From Apostichopus japonicus (taxonomy: Eukaryota > Echinodermata > Holothuroidea > Aspidochirotida > Stichopodidae): a DNA stretch of 64,000 nucleotides. Location of the stretch: assembly GCF_037975245.1 (NCBI RefSeq), contig NC_092561.1:5692001-5756000 (forward strand). Direction: 5' to 3'. A model generated the notes under the pieces. It did no database searches. It was not told the DNA's origin and saw only the letters and a list, made by a program, of their open reading frames with translations. Below, piece by piece: positions 31,444 to 45,146 of the stretch. The position numbers and the translations under genes are program-made. Position 1 is the stretch's first letter. Each line of letters opens with the position of its first letter.

Positions 31444-34400
31444 TTTGGTAATGGTGGGATAATCTCCAGACTATAACTGTTGATGATAAAAATTTTGATA
31501 ATAAGAGAAATAAAGTGAAGCCACGAAGGTATTACGGATGAATCTAAGCGTATATGATGTCTTTAAAGGCACAAAATTAATTTTGAAATGTTGTAGACCA
31601 CTCTTATCAGTCCAGTTTGGTTTTCAATGACACTTTTAATTTATGAGAAATGAAGCTTTTGTTATCAGCTGAGGTTCGTCAGTTAAAACGACTGGACTAT
31701 GTAGTATAATAATATACGGAACAGTAAAGGTCAGTTCCTTAGATGCAACACAAAACTCAATGTAAAAAATCACAAATTTTAAGGCCTGTTTATAATCTGT
31801 TTACAAATTTTTCAACGTTAGAAAATGGCATTTTCTACATGTTGACGTTATTTTATCTCAGTTCCACGACGGCGTTCGAAATTAATTTATATATCATGGC
31901 TTCCTGTTTCATTACTAGAATGAATAATTAATTATAAAAGACGTTAATTGCTTGTTGACGGAGTCACTGAAGTAACTTTGTCATGTTTCTAACAAACCCA
32001 AATTGATATGAAAAGTTATGACTCAGAATATCATCTTGCTAAAATATTATTTAGAATATATAAAAAAATTAAAAAAATAATTAGGTGATTTAGGCCATTG
32101 GAGTTACCAGTAAATGTCGTGAACGAGTTCGGCCATGCCATGCAATTGTTATATGAAAAATAAATATCGTATATAGCCTACGTGTATGGATTCGTTGGAT
32201 AGGAACATAATTTAACAGTATATGGGCTGGTATCATTCGTTTTGAGTACGTGCGGAAATCTCGTTATTCAACGAGACGTTCAATCAGCGGGTGTGTTAAC
32301 TCAAACTAGGCACTATTCAAATACAGCAAACTTGGCGGAAACACTCAGAGACTTGCAAATAGGAGTTGATAAATACGCGTTCTCCCCTAATTGTTTAGAC
32401 TTGCGTACCCTGGAACTGTCGATAATCGGGAAGGGGTCGGTGATGGGAAGGAAGGGAGATGGAGAGGGAGAGGAAGGCGAAGGGGAGGGTACACTTGACG
32501 ATAACATCGACTATATTACTTGACGATAACATCGACGAAGTTAATGGTACATGTCCATGTCTAAATTCCGTGTATATTGCAATCTAATTAAATTTTAGAT
32601 ATATTTTTATTTTTACTCCCTGTAATGACAGCCCCAGGCGATCAATACTAGTGAGATTTGAAATTAAAATTGACTATAGTGCCGTACGTGTTTTCCGTAA
32701 GTTATGGTTATAATTACCGACAGTCTAACAATTTTTGGGTGAGGAAAATCTACCAATGTTTGTCTGGGGAAGATTTGTAAGAAATAAGCCATATTTGCGA
32801 AATTTTTTTGTAGAATAATTCTTTCGGGCTGATACTGTATACGTATATGTAGAATTGTCGGGATTGCTCTCTCTGTATGATGTCAATTTGTGTATATATT
32901 AGCTTTGTTAACAACACCAATAATATATAACCACAGTCATACCAACCATCCAACAATCTTGTCAGCATGTCACCATGAAGGTTTAAGTTCAGTATCTCCG
33001 GGATACTCCAATATATATCGCGGTAAAGTTCATGAAGAGTTTATTTACACAAAACATACTTTGCTTCAAGTGTCGTTTACGACAAACAAAATCATATATG
33101 ATGACCACGGATATAGGAAGTGTATTCTGCATGTATATATAAGAATGCATAACAAATTAGTTATGGATCGGCAGTAGAAAAACAAATACCCGAGTATTCC
33201 CCCCCCCCCCTCCTTCCCCAGCAACGAAGCACCCATGTTTGGTTCACAGCGTAAGTAACTTCCGTTTAGTGCATTAGTTTATAGGGTACATGGATTATAC
33301 AGACAACATTGGGAAGGGAGATTGTTAGTTTCTTATATTTCGTTGAAATTTGTCATTGAAATTTTCCACAGGGGGGCAAGCAACTATATACTTCGGTGGA
33401 GGGGGATTTATCCCCCCAAACTAACTCCCGCCCCCTCCTCCACCTGGCACTGGCACACAGAATATTACAGAAAAAACCTAGTGTAGGCCCACAGTATAAC
33501 GTGTACATGCATGTGCCGTACAACCTAAACAGTAGAAAATTCTTCAACATTATTTCAAAAGTTGCAAAATATTGTACAATTTAACATCTAAGCAACCCAC
33601 CATTTTGCCAAAACTTTTCAAAGGGAGAGGGGTCCACCCATCTCCTCGCAACATTACATATTATTACACCCCCCCCCCCCACAACACCCCCCACCAGCCC
33701 TCTCTCTCGCGCCCATTGTAGTACAAATATGGTGCTTGCGCCCCTGGTTGTCCATATACATAAAACACTATGAAAAACACAGTGTATAGATACTTTATAA
33801 TATTCGTATAGTATAGTGGTATATATTATTATATGCAATTATAAACAAAATAATTGTTAGATTCCGAAACGGGATAATCCAGGATGCGGATAACATAGAT
33901 CCGGGTAATGCATATTTATGGGAGAGTATAATATACGATCAGATAAGACGAAGGCTTAGGAGATGCAGTCACTCATGCAACAGGGAAATGGATATTTTAA
34001 AAAACGGCACAATGTAATGCAAAATGACGTGGCGGTTGTGGACCGTTTTGGTGAGCGGCATGTGTCCGACAAGTAAATAAATTGAGATATTGGTTTAAGT
34101 GAAATGTCCTATCAATCTAATTTCACTGAAAATAATGACGCCAAAAAGAGAGTCTTCTAAATAGCCTATACCTTCTTTTCATCTTCCTTTTTGTCATTTC
34201 ACATAGGCTATATACTAATGTGCACAAATGTCTGGGCGACGAAATGTTGAGATCTGAATATAGAAGCATCAATAATATACATCCTCCTTTCAAATTCATT
34301 CGATTTTCTTATTGTCCTATTTCGACCAATTATAATCTTATTTTTGACAAATGCTCCTAGATGTAAATTGGTACCATCGCCTATAAAACGACAAATGCTG

Positions 34401-34715
34401 CTTATATAAGTATACAAGTTAATGTTTATGTAGCAGTACTAGAGTAACTGTTCTGGACTGTCCAACAGCCTAATATACTTAATCAATCTGCGTGACCACA
34501 ATTCAAGGAATAAATTAACACAATTAACAAACGGGATAATTTGTCTCGTATCGCATACATTAATGCTATGCAAAATCCTATGATACGTTTACAAGTGCTA
34601 AGATGAAGCATATAGCAGTTTTCACAGACAGATACGTTAGTAGTATTTTATAAGAGACAGAGTTCAGAGCCTTCAAATTTATGTAGAAAATTTGAACACC
34701 AATTTATTCCCTGAA
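31444..34715. other. Noncoding, upstream of the KY-like gene
   Basis: It presumably contains the promoter and 5' untranslated exons of the minus-strand KY-like gene, but none can be placed. There are C-rich tracts at 33199-33212 and 33666-33690 and purine-rich text at 32430-32490. No recognised coding exon. Confidence 0.45.
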
Positions 34716-34896
34716 TTACATCACCTTCATAACGACAGAGATTTTGCTCTTTCCTCCACAAGCGGTTATCTCAGTTGATGATTTACCCCATAACAGGTAC
34801 ATATATGAGCGTCCCACACTGAGTGTATTGATTGTACGTGTCTTTGGTACAGTAATTTGCTGTTTCATTGTTGCGTTATAACCATTACTGTTTTCA
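34716..34896 (-). CDS. Orphan candidate terminal exon, product unknown
   Basis: A good acceptor (TTTCTATTTTTTTCCAG) is followed by one base and 59 open codons to a TAA. The text includes ENSNGYNATMKQQITVPKT, TINTLSVGRSYMYLLWGKSS and TACGGKSKISVVMKVM. The alternating hydrophobic/polar pattern looks like a beta-strand domain. No family is recognised and no partner exons were found upstream, so this is tentative. Confidence 0.3.
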
Positions 34897-34919
34897 CTGG
34901 AAAAAAATAGAAACAATCA

Positions 34920-36096
34920 TAGACAAACCTTAAGTATTCCAGTCAGAATACACAGACTATCCAGAAAAATAAAGCAGGGGTTGTAGCGTCATGATGGAAT
35001 AAGTCCAGAAATAAGATCGACCGAGTTTCTGTTTGGTGAGTCCGCGATGCCTATTTGACAACTGGTATATAGCAGTAGTAGTTCCGCGACAATGGTTTTT
35101 GTATTGTCCTTGTGCACTGCGGTATAAGTCAATAGAATTATCGACTTTCTTTCAACATTTGTTCAGCGCATTGTCAGTACTTATAATTGTTTGCTGTAAC
35201 TATGGTGACAACACGGAAGAGTGCGCGATGGGGATCACTTCATGGGTCTTTGGTCCCGGGACAAGCAAGTTATCGACGGATTATATTCACAGGATGGTGG
35301 TGTGAAAGGGCAAAGCTAAATTTGTCTCCCCATTTTAAGATTAGGCCTATGAGATAACCGTCCATGACACTATATAGGTTCTATACCTTATGCCTTACGC
35401 TGTAGTAAGCAATGAAAATGACAAGTAAAATGCACCACGCGTACGATACACATTCTACCGGGCCCAGGAATCAGGGCCGGTCGTTAATAGTTATAATATT
35501 AGATAGTCTTTCGTGACCTCTCCCCCCCCCCCAAAAAAAAAGTGATTTTTAATCTACAACTTGGAGATCTTTTTTTGCAGTCTAGAAAATGTTAAAGTAT
35601 ACACAACTAAAACCGCCAGTAAATACACCCCTCTATTAGGAGAGGGGCATGCACAACATTTGGCCGGCGACTGTACTGGTGGGACCCAAGGGATCTCAGG
35701 GGAGTAGATTCTCTCCTATTTTTTGTTTTATACAACGTACGGAAGTTTTACTCAAATAGTCAATCCCTGTATTCAAAGTATAGCTATTCAGCTATACCTT
35801 GTTCTATGCTTAATAGTATATGGTTATACTGATGTAAACCTGCGAATCATAACAGGGTCAGGGAGTGTTATGTGCTAAATATAATAAGTAGCTTGCTGAT
35901 TATTAAATACCATGGCTTTTTATTGTTCTTTGCCAAGTTTGTGCCATCACCGCCGTTTCCTTCCCTGAAAATGTCTATACTGGGGTCGGGGAAGTGGTGG
36001 GGGCGGGGGGGGGGTCACCCACTGCACATTATTGGTAATTCATTTCATCCTCTTTGATGTCGATTTATGAAGAAAAGTAATGATACTAAATTAATA

Positions 36097-36133
<37 letters not shown>

Positions 36134-37974
36134 GACTTTCTATAATATATTTGAGGTCAAACATATAGTACAAGATGACCTTTATAACTATATAGAAATC
36201 ACGTTGAATCATCATTGTCAATTAACATTAACATTTCATAACCGTTCAGTAGATTGAAGAGGCAACAAAAGCAACAAAACGAAAACAAATCACGACTAAA
36301 ATCAAACAGTAAAGAGCGAGAATATAAATCCGGCAAAATATCCCGTGAAAAACAAAAAAAACAAAAAAAAAACAGCATCCGTACCGCCTGTGGTTATACT
36401 TAGAAACGATGCCTATATAATCATTTTCCATATCACGCAAATGCAAGAGATAATTATATGCCTATTGTTCATTATCCAGTTTTTCCTTAAAGTGACTATA
36501 TAGTATAGTTATATATCAGTGCGGGAGTATATACACGCGAGATACTTATTGTTAAATCGACTATTAGTATGCCCTCCGGCAAAATTGCCGTACTTAGACG
36601 CATGCATGCTTAGCGATTGGTTATTCATGTATAGAACAAAAGCTGCATAATTAGGAAGAACATAGGCCTATAGATGGCAACGGGTAATGAGTAAAATATA
36701 AAATAAAAATAAAAATATTTTTTGTTATATTTAATAATCATTATGTAAGAAGTCAATCCGTCGCTACAGAGCTTTAAGACACAACGAAGTTGAGAATATA
36801 TAGATTTAAAAAAAGAAAGAGAGAAAAAACATCCAACTTTTTCATCCCTCCTTTATCTCCTAAAATGGTCATACACTCTTCTCCTAGCATTCTATCACAT
36901 TGCACACACACACAAAAACACCCACATACACTGTGGCTTTTTACACAAATAGCTTTGAACTAAGACATTGGCTATATTTGTGTACTCATTCTGTACAACC
37001 GACTGTGACTATAACGAAAGGGATGCCGCGCTATTTTCAGACTTGTTGAAGAACAACATTGCTCTTAAAATAGTTATTCCCTTCGCGGTTTCATGCCGCC
37101 TGCGTTGCACTCCCCTTGTCCCACTATATTTGCTATAATTAACGATATACGCATGACGTCATCCTAACGGTATGTTTACTGTAGTGGAAGTATGACAGAA
37201 GCATATCAGACGCCCTCTAAAAGTTAAGAACCCATGCACGTGTTTCTCCCTTTGTTGTCGGGTTTTGATTTTATCGTCTTAGCACAGCCGTAAGCCTCTC
37301 GTTGATTGGTACGTCCTTCCATCACCCCCTTGGCGGAAGAAAAAAAATGTTTATTTACATATATTATATTTTAGAAATGAACTTGCACTAGATTATTATT
37401 GGGCTCAAGTTCACGAATTTTATCATTATATATGCTTCCGCTTGATCAATGTATTTATAAATGCTTTTATCTCGAGAGAGAAATAGCTGCCGTGAAACGA
37501 TCACAAAGAAATCCGTGATTGCTTTGACTTATCCATCTTTTGTCTGCTCATAGAAAGGTATAATATTAGATCGTAATGTACTCTTCGCAGCCGATTCGAC
37601 GATCGCAAATGATTGCATTAGCTGACCCAATCAGAGACGGGCTTTCAAGGCTGTGCGGATTTTCGTATTTTATTCGACAAACACGGTGGAAGTCATATTA
37701 GTGACCTACCAATAGTGTGATGATATACATTGAAGTACTACACCGACCGCAGATTAGTCCGCAGATAACCGGAAAGCTTCAATTCGGGACGGCGCCGTAC
37801 CGTTACACACCGCATCGACTGAGAATTTCCATTTGATACTAGAATGCATGTTGAAGAGAATGAAGGACGTCGAGTATTATTCACAAAGGATTTCTGTTAA
37901 ATTACCCTGTTTGTGCTTTTCGCCGTTTTTTACCCATTGATTAAGAAGGAAAATATTAATAGGCCTATACGAAG
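34920..37974. other. Noncoding, upstream of the KCNQ-like gene
   Basis: No coding exon supported. It contains (GAT)n at 36097-36131, a C run at 35522-35531, a short (AC) run at 36902-36913 and TGACGTCA at 37154. The last few hundred bases before 37975 are likely promoter and 5' UTR of the KCNQ-like gene. No TATA box was assigned. Confidence 0.45.
36097..36131. repeat. (GAT)n trinucleotide microsatellite
   Basis: About 11 perfect ATG/GAT repeats. Confidence 0.95.
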
Positions 37975-38384
37975 ATGGTCAGAGACGGGGTGAAGGAACC
38001 AAAGGAGGGTGCGAAAGGAAATACTGGGCAATGTCGCCCCTTCGCTGTAGGATACACGACTGTCGTTGATGTGGAAGCAGATCCGAACAGTCTTGGCTCG
38101 GATAAATCGGATGGAGTTGGTGGTGTTCAATTTACCCCTATCGATGCACCGACTGCCTCGAATAATTCCGGCCAAAATGCCGGTAAGAAAACTTCCAGTT
38201 CTATTCCTGCTTGGAGTTATGCGAACTCGAATCAAAGTCACATGAAAGAACTTGAAAGGAAATATTCCGAACATGTCAGTAAAAGTCAGAGGCAAACTCA
38301 AGTTAAAATGAGTTTCCAAGGAAAAGTTTACAACTTTCTAGAGAGACCAAGCGGCTGGAAATGCTTCGCGTATCACTTTTTAGT
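37975..38384 (+). CDS. KCNQ: KCNQ1-like voltage-gated potassium channel, first coding exon
   Basis: 136 codons plus two bases from ATG at 37975 to the donor GT|GTAAGT at 38385; the frame would stop at once if unspliced. Residues 1-112 are a polar cytoplasmic N-terminus, with [18 protein letters not shown] near the end. Residues 116-136, [20 protein letters not shown], are the start of S1 and the hallmark of Kv7/KCNQ channels; the GWKC(F)xYHF form is closest to KCNQ1. The break after two bases of the next Val codon is the same place and phase I recall for human KCNQ1 exon 1. The gene continues to the right: S1-S6, pore and C-terminal calmodulin-binding region would come from exons not found here. 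Role: slow, voltage-activated K+ current at the plasma membrane. Confidence 0.9.
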
Positions 38385-41300
38385 GTAAGTACCTACCAAG
38401 TGCCTGGAAATTTGGGCTTTATACTTTGTTTACAATGAAAACTTGAATGGAGAAGTATATGGGATGATAACAAGGTTATCTTTCTTAGTCAGGCCATTAA
38501 AAAAATAGGTCAAGTAGGTCTTAAACAAATATGTTTATTTTCTCAAATATACAATTTCTATGATACCAAATAATATAACAATATAACACGGTTACGCAAT
38601 TCGCCTACGTGTAAAAAGTGTGCAACTCTGAGAGATGTGCGTTTTGGAGGCGTACTTACGTTTTGGCCTCAAATTCAATTGGCCCGAAGTTATAGAGGGT
38701 CACGCATGAAGGCACGACAACAATATAACAATGCATTGTGGGACGGTTTTGCACACCAATTCGAGAATCGAGGTAGGCAAAGGAAATGGGTCAGTGATGA
38801 GGTGGTGTCGGGAGTTTAGGGATAACCGAGTGTCAAGTTGATGATTTTATTCTTGACCGTCTTTATCCACCAGGGTAACTGTTAATGTTTAAACATACAT
38901 AAGCATAACTAGTCTAGGCCTAACTCAATGTTGCAAGGACTGTGCATGTTAGGTTGAGCTGTATAGGCTTGGACCTACAGTACAGAAGGCCCTGTAACAC
39001 TAACAGTGTAAGTGTACCTTGTCGGGCACAAGTAAGTCGTGGACCTACTGTAGCCCTAACAAGCAAATTAAAGACCTAAACTCATTTGCATATCGGCTTA
39101 AATTAAGCTGTACCCGTCTTCTATTTCATCACGTGACATATCATTTTTGCAATTCCTCTAAAGTAGTAAAAAGTTACTGGTTAAGACTAAAAAAGAGTCG
39201 TAGTCAGTAAATCTAAGTAAATCTAACTAAGTGATGTCTAGCCATAGGCTACTTGCAGTAGCCTAGACTATACAGACCTTACACCTCATCAGAAATATGT
39301 CATCAGGCTAGGAAACCTTACTAGTTTTTGGAAGACAAGGAAGTTGTGGAAGTTTAAAAACTTGTTATTATAGAACTACTAAGTTAATTCACTCACTCTA
39401 GGGTTTTGTTCACTATATGAGAGGCTTCAGCTATTTCTCAAGCTCACCACCCTAGTAGAAGTAGTAGAAGATTGTGAGGAAATTTGATTCAGGTTTACAA
39501 AAACTTGAAAACAAAGTGTTTAATACTTTTGTCAGCTTTTCCAATGGTAGAAAAACTAGAGGTAATTGTCTTAAGTTTCCAGTAGATTAAATGTTAGTGA
39601 GAAATATTCTTTTCTCTTAGAGTTGTGAACAATTTGGAATGATGATATGCTTGAGTTGGTAGCTCTTTCTAAGTTTGGTAATGTCTTCAGAAAGCTTTAG
39701 ACAGTTATTTTAAGAATTGCAATAGGTTTGGAGGTTTCTGTATGTAACCTCTTTTTTTAATAGCCCTCTTGATGGTGATCACTTTATGTCCCTCCAAATA
39801 AATTCTTTTAGAACTTTTAAACCAAACACTAACTTATAATATAAGTGTGCCAAATTAAGGTAAAATAAATACACTAAATGGAGAGGATACCGGTAATCAT
39901 TTGAATGTGTTCCTTTTTTTAAATCTTTGATGTAAAGTAGGCTAGATTAATTACTACAATTTACCAAATTAAGACCAAATTTGCTATTATTTTCAATAGA
40001 GCAATTGGCAAAACAAACGCCTAGAGTGGAATTGCGACCTTCCATACCGGTTTCGAACCTCTGGAAATACAGTCAGCGTCCATGGCCTTTCCTCTCCTCC
40101 ACCAACCCCCTCGCTACCCCACTCCATACTCTCAACTTTTTGCCCTTTGGCTCTTCCCTCCATAGGCTCTTATTTATCTCAACTGAATAACACCCACATA
40201 ACTCTGAATTGGTATATGGTGACCCTGATGTGTCCATTCAGTTCAGCTGTGTGTGTAAAAAGTTCTTTTAGAAACTATTTTCTATGTTTTTAGAAATATG
40301 TTCTGTTGCCCTTTATTGTAGTAGGCCTACTGTCTGAAGTCTTGATATTATTCAGTATATGCAAGAATACTGAATTATACTTCCACAATAAATAAATTCA
40401 GTTCACTTAAACAGTTACAGTTGTGGTAGACTTATCTTAATGTTGCTGCAATAATTTTTTTTCTTTGCCCCGAGAAAATCAGTCAACACCAATTAAAAAC
40501 ATGCAGTAATTACTGTACAAATTTTTACAGAAGTTCATACTTTACAGTACCTGTATGTTGTATACAGTAGGACTTACTACCCAGGAGCATTGGCTAAATT
40601 TGCTAACTAGTCATTTTCTGAGAAGTGACTTAGTTATATATATTTACTGCATGGTTTTAAAATTATTTTATCATGGTAATTCATAAGTGTAATTAAAATG
40701 TGACAAAATGGCTGCTTTGTACACAGTATTGTGGTGCCAATGCTTTAACTGTAGGTAACACCTATGCTGTATTTATACATGTAGTCATGTAATGTCCATG
40801 ATCCTACAAAATTGCTGTAAAATTTTAATGTGTCATAATTTACAAATTGGGAGTCGAGCACCGAAAAAGTCTTTTTAAGAGCAGGGTCAGTTCTAAGATG
40901 AAAGAAAATAAAGACAAATTTGAAGACAAACCAAGGACTTAGATATTTTAGTTATCGTTGTAACCTGCGACAGTTTTTAAGCCTCATGCTCAAAGGCTTC
41001 TGTACTTCTCAAAAAAAAGGTCTTTTTCTTTATTCTTAAATTATCCAAATACAAAAAAAGAAAATTCTATAATTTAAATTTTTTTGCACTATTTTCTTTA
41101 AGTTTTGCAAAAAATGTTATTCTAAAAGCTAAAGAGGAACGAACATTCACCATGAACCTCACCCCAAGGACATATTAACGTTGAAAATCTTGGGACAATC
41201 AAATGAAGAAATGGAGGATTCCATGCATTTCAGCTGAAAGACATTTTCTCCTCAAAATCTTCACATCGAATCGAATCGAATGAAAATGCTTTCTTTATGG

Positions 41301-41900
41301 AGAGAGAAGTCACTTTCAAGTTTATAATGAAGTTTACAGAACAGTTAAGACTGCATGATTTCTGGATTCTTCTCCCTTAAGAAATCGGTCAGGTTTTATT
41401 CATGCAGAGCAAAATAAAAGGATGAATTGGTTCAAGGCTAAGTCACTCAAAGATGTAACATTGATCTAAAAGGCACGTAAAGTAGTAGTTGTGGGTAGCC
41501 ACACGTCATGGCTATAAAAACATTTAGTTATTAAAGCATTTGACGTAGTTTAAAACTGAAGTTTGCAAGGCTGTAACGTATATTCTTACATATAGACTAT
41601 ATACTGTACATAAATTTGTTAAGAGTTCTGCGAGGTAATGTCAAGCTACAGTATATTGGACTGACAGAGAGAGAGAGCTACAAATCATTAATTCTTAATT
41701 TACAGAAAAAATTATGGCCCAAACATTTAATTTATTTTTCACTTGTCAAACCTCTGCGGTCTACATTTGTTATGTTTTATACCGATGGCTTAAAGTAACA
41801 GATAGTTATAAATGCTTTCAGGTATCTTCTATTGCCGAGTATGTCACCACAGTATTGTAAGAAATTTCAAATGCAAAATGGGGGCAGCTTTTCTTGTGCA
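38385..41900 (+). other. Presumed KCNQ-like intron 1, proximal part
   Basis: AT-rich and without recognised exons. I looked for the S1/S2 exon (the FxIVxxCLxxSVxST motif) on the plus strand here and further right and did not find it by eye. Small frames such as 39981-40190 have no domain. Confidence 0.55.
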
Positions 41901-41904
41901 TGTA

Positions 41905-42325
41905 TGGCAAGCCATGTGGGACAAACACTGCATAATATATCAGCGTATTAATCGTAATTTATACGCGTATTAATTGGAATATATACACGTATATTATAAG
42001 CCAATCATATGGCCCAAAATATATCCGCGTATTAATTTGAATATATACACGTATTAATTCGAATATATATACATGTATTAAATAGAATACATATGGGGAT
42101 TAAATCCAATATATGCACGGATTAATTAGAATATATACATGAAAACACATTTCCGCTCTTGCTGTGTACTAATACCAACGATAAATGTTTTGGCGGGCTT
42201 GCAAGATCGCTTCATAAAGCGAAACTTTACACATACATGTACAACACATATCTGAATTAATACGCATATATATTCAAATTAATACGCGGATATATTATGC
42301 GGTGTTTGTCCCACATGGCTTGCCA
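41905..42325. mobile_element. Palindromic MITE with about 50-bp inverted termini
   Basis: It starts TGGCAAGCCATGTGGGACAA and ends with the reverse complement TTGTCCCACATGGCTTGCCA. The match continues inward through ACAC(T/C)GCATAATATATC and CGTATTAAT. TA dinucleotides flank both ends (41903-41904 and 42326-42327), as for mariner-type insertions. The core is a degenerate array of AATATATACACGTATTAATT-like units. No transposase; nonautonomous. Confidence 0.85.
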
Positions 42326-43220
42326 TAATTTGTACGGTGTATGTGTGTATATACATTGACAACACACTAACAGTAAGGTATATTAAAACTCTGTACATCT
42401 GAAATCAGACATGTGCACAGTGCCAATAGAATAACGTATATAAATTGTATTTGACATTTTCATACTGCTATACATATATAGTATTACCTTCAAAATGTCA
42501 CGATGTCTCACACAGAATCTTTAACAGTTTCAATCACTTTCATAATTGACAATGTTGACAGATCACATAAATAATTAATTAATTTGAGAGGAAATAGATT
42601 CTAGGAAAGAGATCTACTTTGTTTGAGTGGATGAATCTTGACGTCCTCTTCTTCTCATGCGAGCTGTAAACAGATTTGTGGAAGTACTGTTGCAGCACAG
42701 ATTTTTCTTCTGCTGTTAGAAAAAGAGAATACGGCTTTAAATTGGGTTCGGCACTTTAAACATGTCTACATTAACGATTTGAATTCCTTTTCCTTCAACC
42801 ATTGGTTATCGCCAGGCTATAAAATAAGCTACACGATACTGCACCCGTTGGCAGTAACAGTGGCAGTAAAATAGAAGAATTTATAGAGCAGATTTGATGA
42901 ATTTTTGCTGGAAGCAATCAAGCTATCATTACTGTACCTACTGCACGATAGAGGTTAGTGTTTCGTTGTCAATAGTCAAAATGGAGAAAAGGAGGGGCTT
43001 GGTGAGTGGAGGGTGGGCAAGGGATGGGAGGGGGGGAGGAGGAGAGTGGAGCATGGGTCATGGAGAGGTAGGATGTGAAAGGAAAATATAAGTTAATAGT
43101 GAATTCAGAATAAGAAATACATGTATCTTTACATCTTAGAAAACTTTGTGACATTCTGATCATCTAGCTTTTCCAGGTGTATGCACACACTTGTATTACT
43201 CGAGTAAGTGCTCATACAGT

Positions 43221-43410
43221 AAATTTATATACTCATTCTCCTGTACATGCTCTCTGTACTCATATTTGGGACTTTGTACTGGTACCTGTACTAGTACTGG
43301 GTACTCAGGGAAAGCAAATTTATGTATTTATTCTCCTGTACATTTTGTCTGTACTCATATTTGGGACTTTGTAATGATACTAGTACTGGGTACCCAAAGT
43401 GCTTTGGTAC
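43221..43410. repeat. Two-copy tandem duplication, period about 95 bp
   Basis: AAATTTAT-TATTCATTCTCCTGTACAT...CTGTACTCATATTTGGGACT occurs at 43221 and 43316, each followed by CTAGTACTGGGTAC. The rich TGTACTCAT content resembles the minisatellite at 55.57-56.23 kb. Confidence 0.75.
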
Positions 43411-43829
43411 TAGCACCTGTAGTCAGGGTTTTGTACTGTACTGTTGAACACCCATCTTTACTAAATAGGACTTGATGGTTTGGAAAATGTTTAAAAATAG
43501 AAAATACTGCATTTCAATGAAGTCATCATGTAACCAGTGCAACGATGTTATGTAGTTAATTAATTTCTAAAAAAAAACCTTTCATATTTTGTGAATAATA
43601 GGAGCATTATAGGAGCATAATAGGAGCACAGCGTTCGCGCCAGTGATCTTGGCGAAGTCTTCAGGGGGCTCCGGGGTTACCCATTAGGTCCCAATTAGAA
43701 AATTTCAGCATTTTAGTGCATTTTAGTGAATATGAAAGCTTACAAATTCCTATGTCACAGCGGTATGTGAACAAGAAAATAAGGGCACAAACAAGTAGTT
43801 GAATTTAATGCAGAGTATATTGTATCTTC

Positions 43830-44150
43830 CTTGGCTGGATATATGCTACTGAATACCAATGGATATGATATGATACACCTCGTATTACGCTTCCACCCGA
43901 AGGTGCTTCAGCAGACTAAGGAAATCCTTAGTCGGAAATTATTGAGGTTCCAAGTTTTTGTGCGTGGAAGGACACCGGCGAAACTCGCCTTCTCTTTTCG
44001 AATAGTGCCCTGAAGTAACGAGGCAGGGGTGTGTAGTCCTGCTCCCGGGACCGAAATTTAACGTCCCCTCCGAAGGACGTGAGTACCGCTTCCACGTGTA
44101 GCCACTTTCCTACCACGAGAAAGGAGCGGGGTGAAAATTGGTGTCAAAAT
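43830..44150. repeat. Probable dispersed repeat with GC-rich core
   Basis: A GC-richer island (CACCCGAAGGTGC, CGAAGGACGTGAG, CTCCCGGGACCG) in AT-rich intron, with short internal inverted text. It does not look coding. The style, including ACGTCCCCTCCGAAGGAC, is like 3' regions of dispersed repeats in marine invertebrates, but I cannot name the family. Confidence 0.35.
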
Positions 44151-45020
44151 ACAAATGGTGAAAGTTGCATCTTATATACTCTTTTACAATGGATTACAAG
44201 AGGATGGGACAGGATGTTACTCTGTCTACATAAACAGTGGTTAAGCTAGTGTGAAGCTAACCACACATCCTGCTGAAGATTACATAATAAAAGGTGCACA
44301 AACAGGTGTAGGGTTTTGGTTGTAGAAAGTTACACTGGAGGTTACAGTGTGGATGATCTCTTGTGATAACAGTAAAATGCTCTCTGTTATACCTACATTA
44401 CTATACAATAAAGAACAGATTTGAGAACATTTAAAGAGAGGTTTTAATGTCTGTGATATTGTTATTATTTATATATTTTTAAAAATATTTTATTATTACT
44501 AATATTTTTTTTGCAATGGGCTTTTTTGAACTTGTCATAAGACAACTTCTGGAGCGCTGACGCAAAAACATTGCCAGTTAATCTGGAAAAATGTAGATTT
44601 TTGAAAGCCTTACCTTTGTGATTTTCTTCTTTCATAATCTCACCTACTTTTTCCAAATTTTCTGTACAGTTTGTATCATGATGGAATGCCAATTGAGTTA
44701 ATCCTTTGTCCCCAATATTTATCAACGTAATTTTTCAAAATGACCGCCAGATTTATAATTAGATATATATAGCCACTTACTAGATTTGGTAGAAAATATG
44801 ATCTGTTAGAATGTAGGTCTAATAAATAACATTTGGATCTCTCTAAGTTTGGATATGATTAAACTAGTAATGTAATCAATTAAACCAAATTTTCCTTTTA
44901 GAACTCTAAAATTAGCCCAAAAGTACTCAAGCTATTTTATGCCAAAGGTCAAAGGTAATTACCATTTTTGTGTCGGGTTAAAGAGAAGAGCTCACATCTC
45001 TAGCAGCACGGCTGCTGTAT

Positions 45021-45146
45021 GCAAGCTGTGTGTGTATTTTCTGGGATCGATGGTGGTGTCTAACACTTCTGTTACACCTCATTCGAAACTAGGTCAGATT
45101 ACCGGCATCAGATGTTTCTTTGTGCGCGAGTCTTCATTGCCTTTAA
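45021..45146. mobile_element. Partial second copy of the piggyBac-like MITE
   Basis: About 96% identical over 126 bp to 23296-23421 (about five differences) and ends with the same GCGAGTCTTCATTGCCT + TTAA terminus. The left part with the other inverted repeat is missing. Both copies keep the same open plus frame (VYFLGSMVVSNTSVTPHSKL), which is likely coincidence given 96% identity. Confidence 0.75.

Noticed and set aside
32242-32523. 93-codon plus-strand frame ending in Gly/Glu repeats
   Set aside because: The C-terminal part is a purine repeat, the start has no domain, and no splice support was seen.
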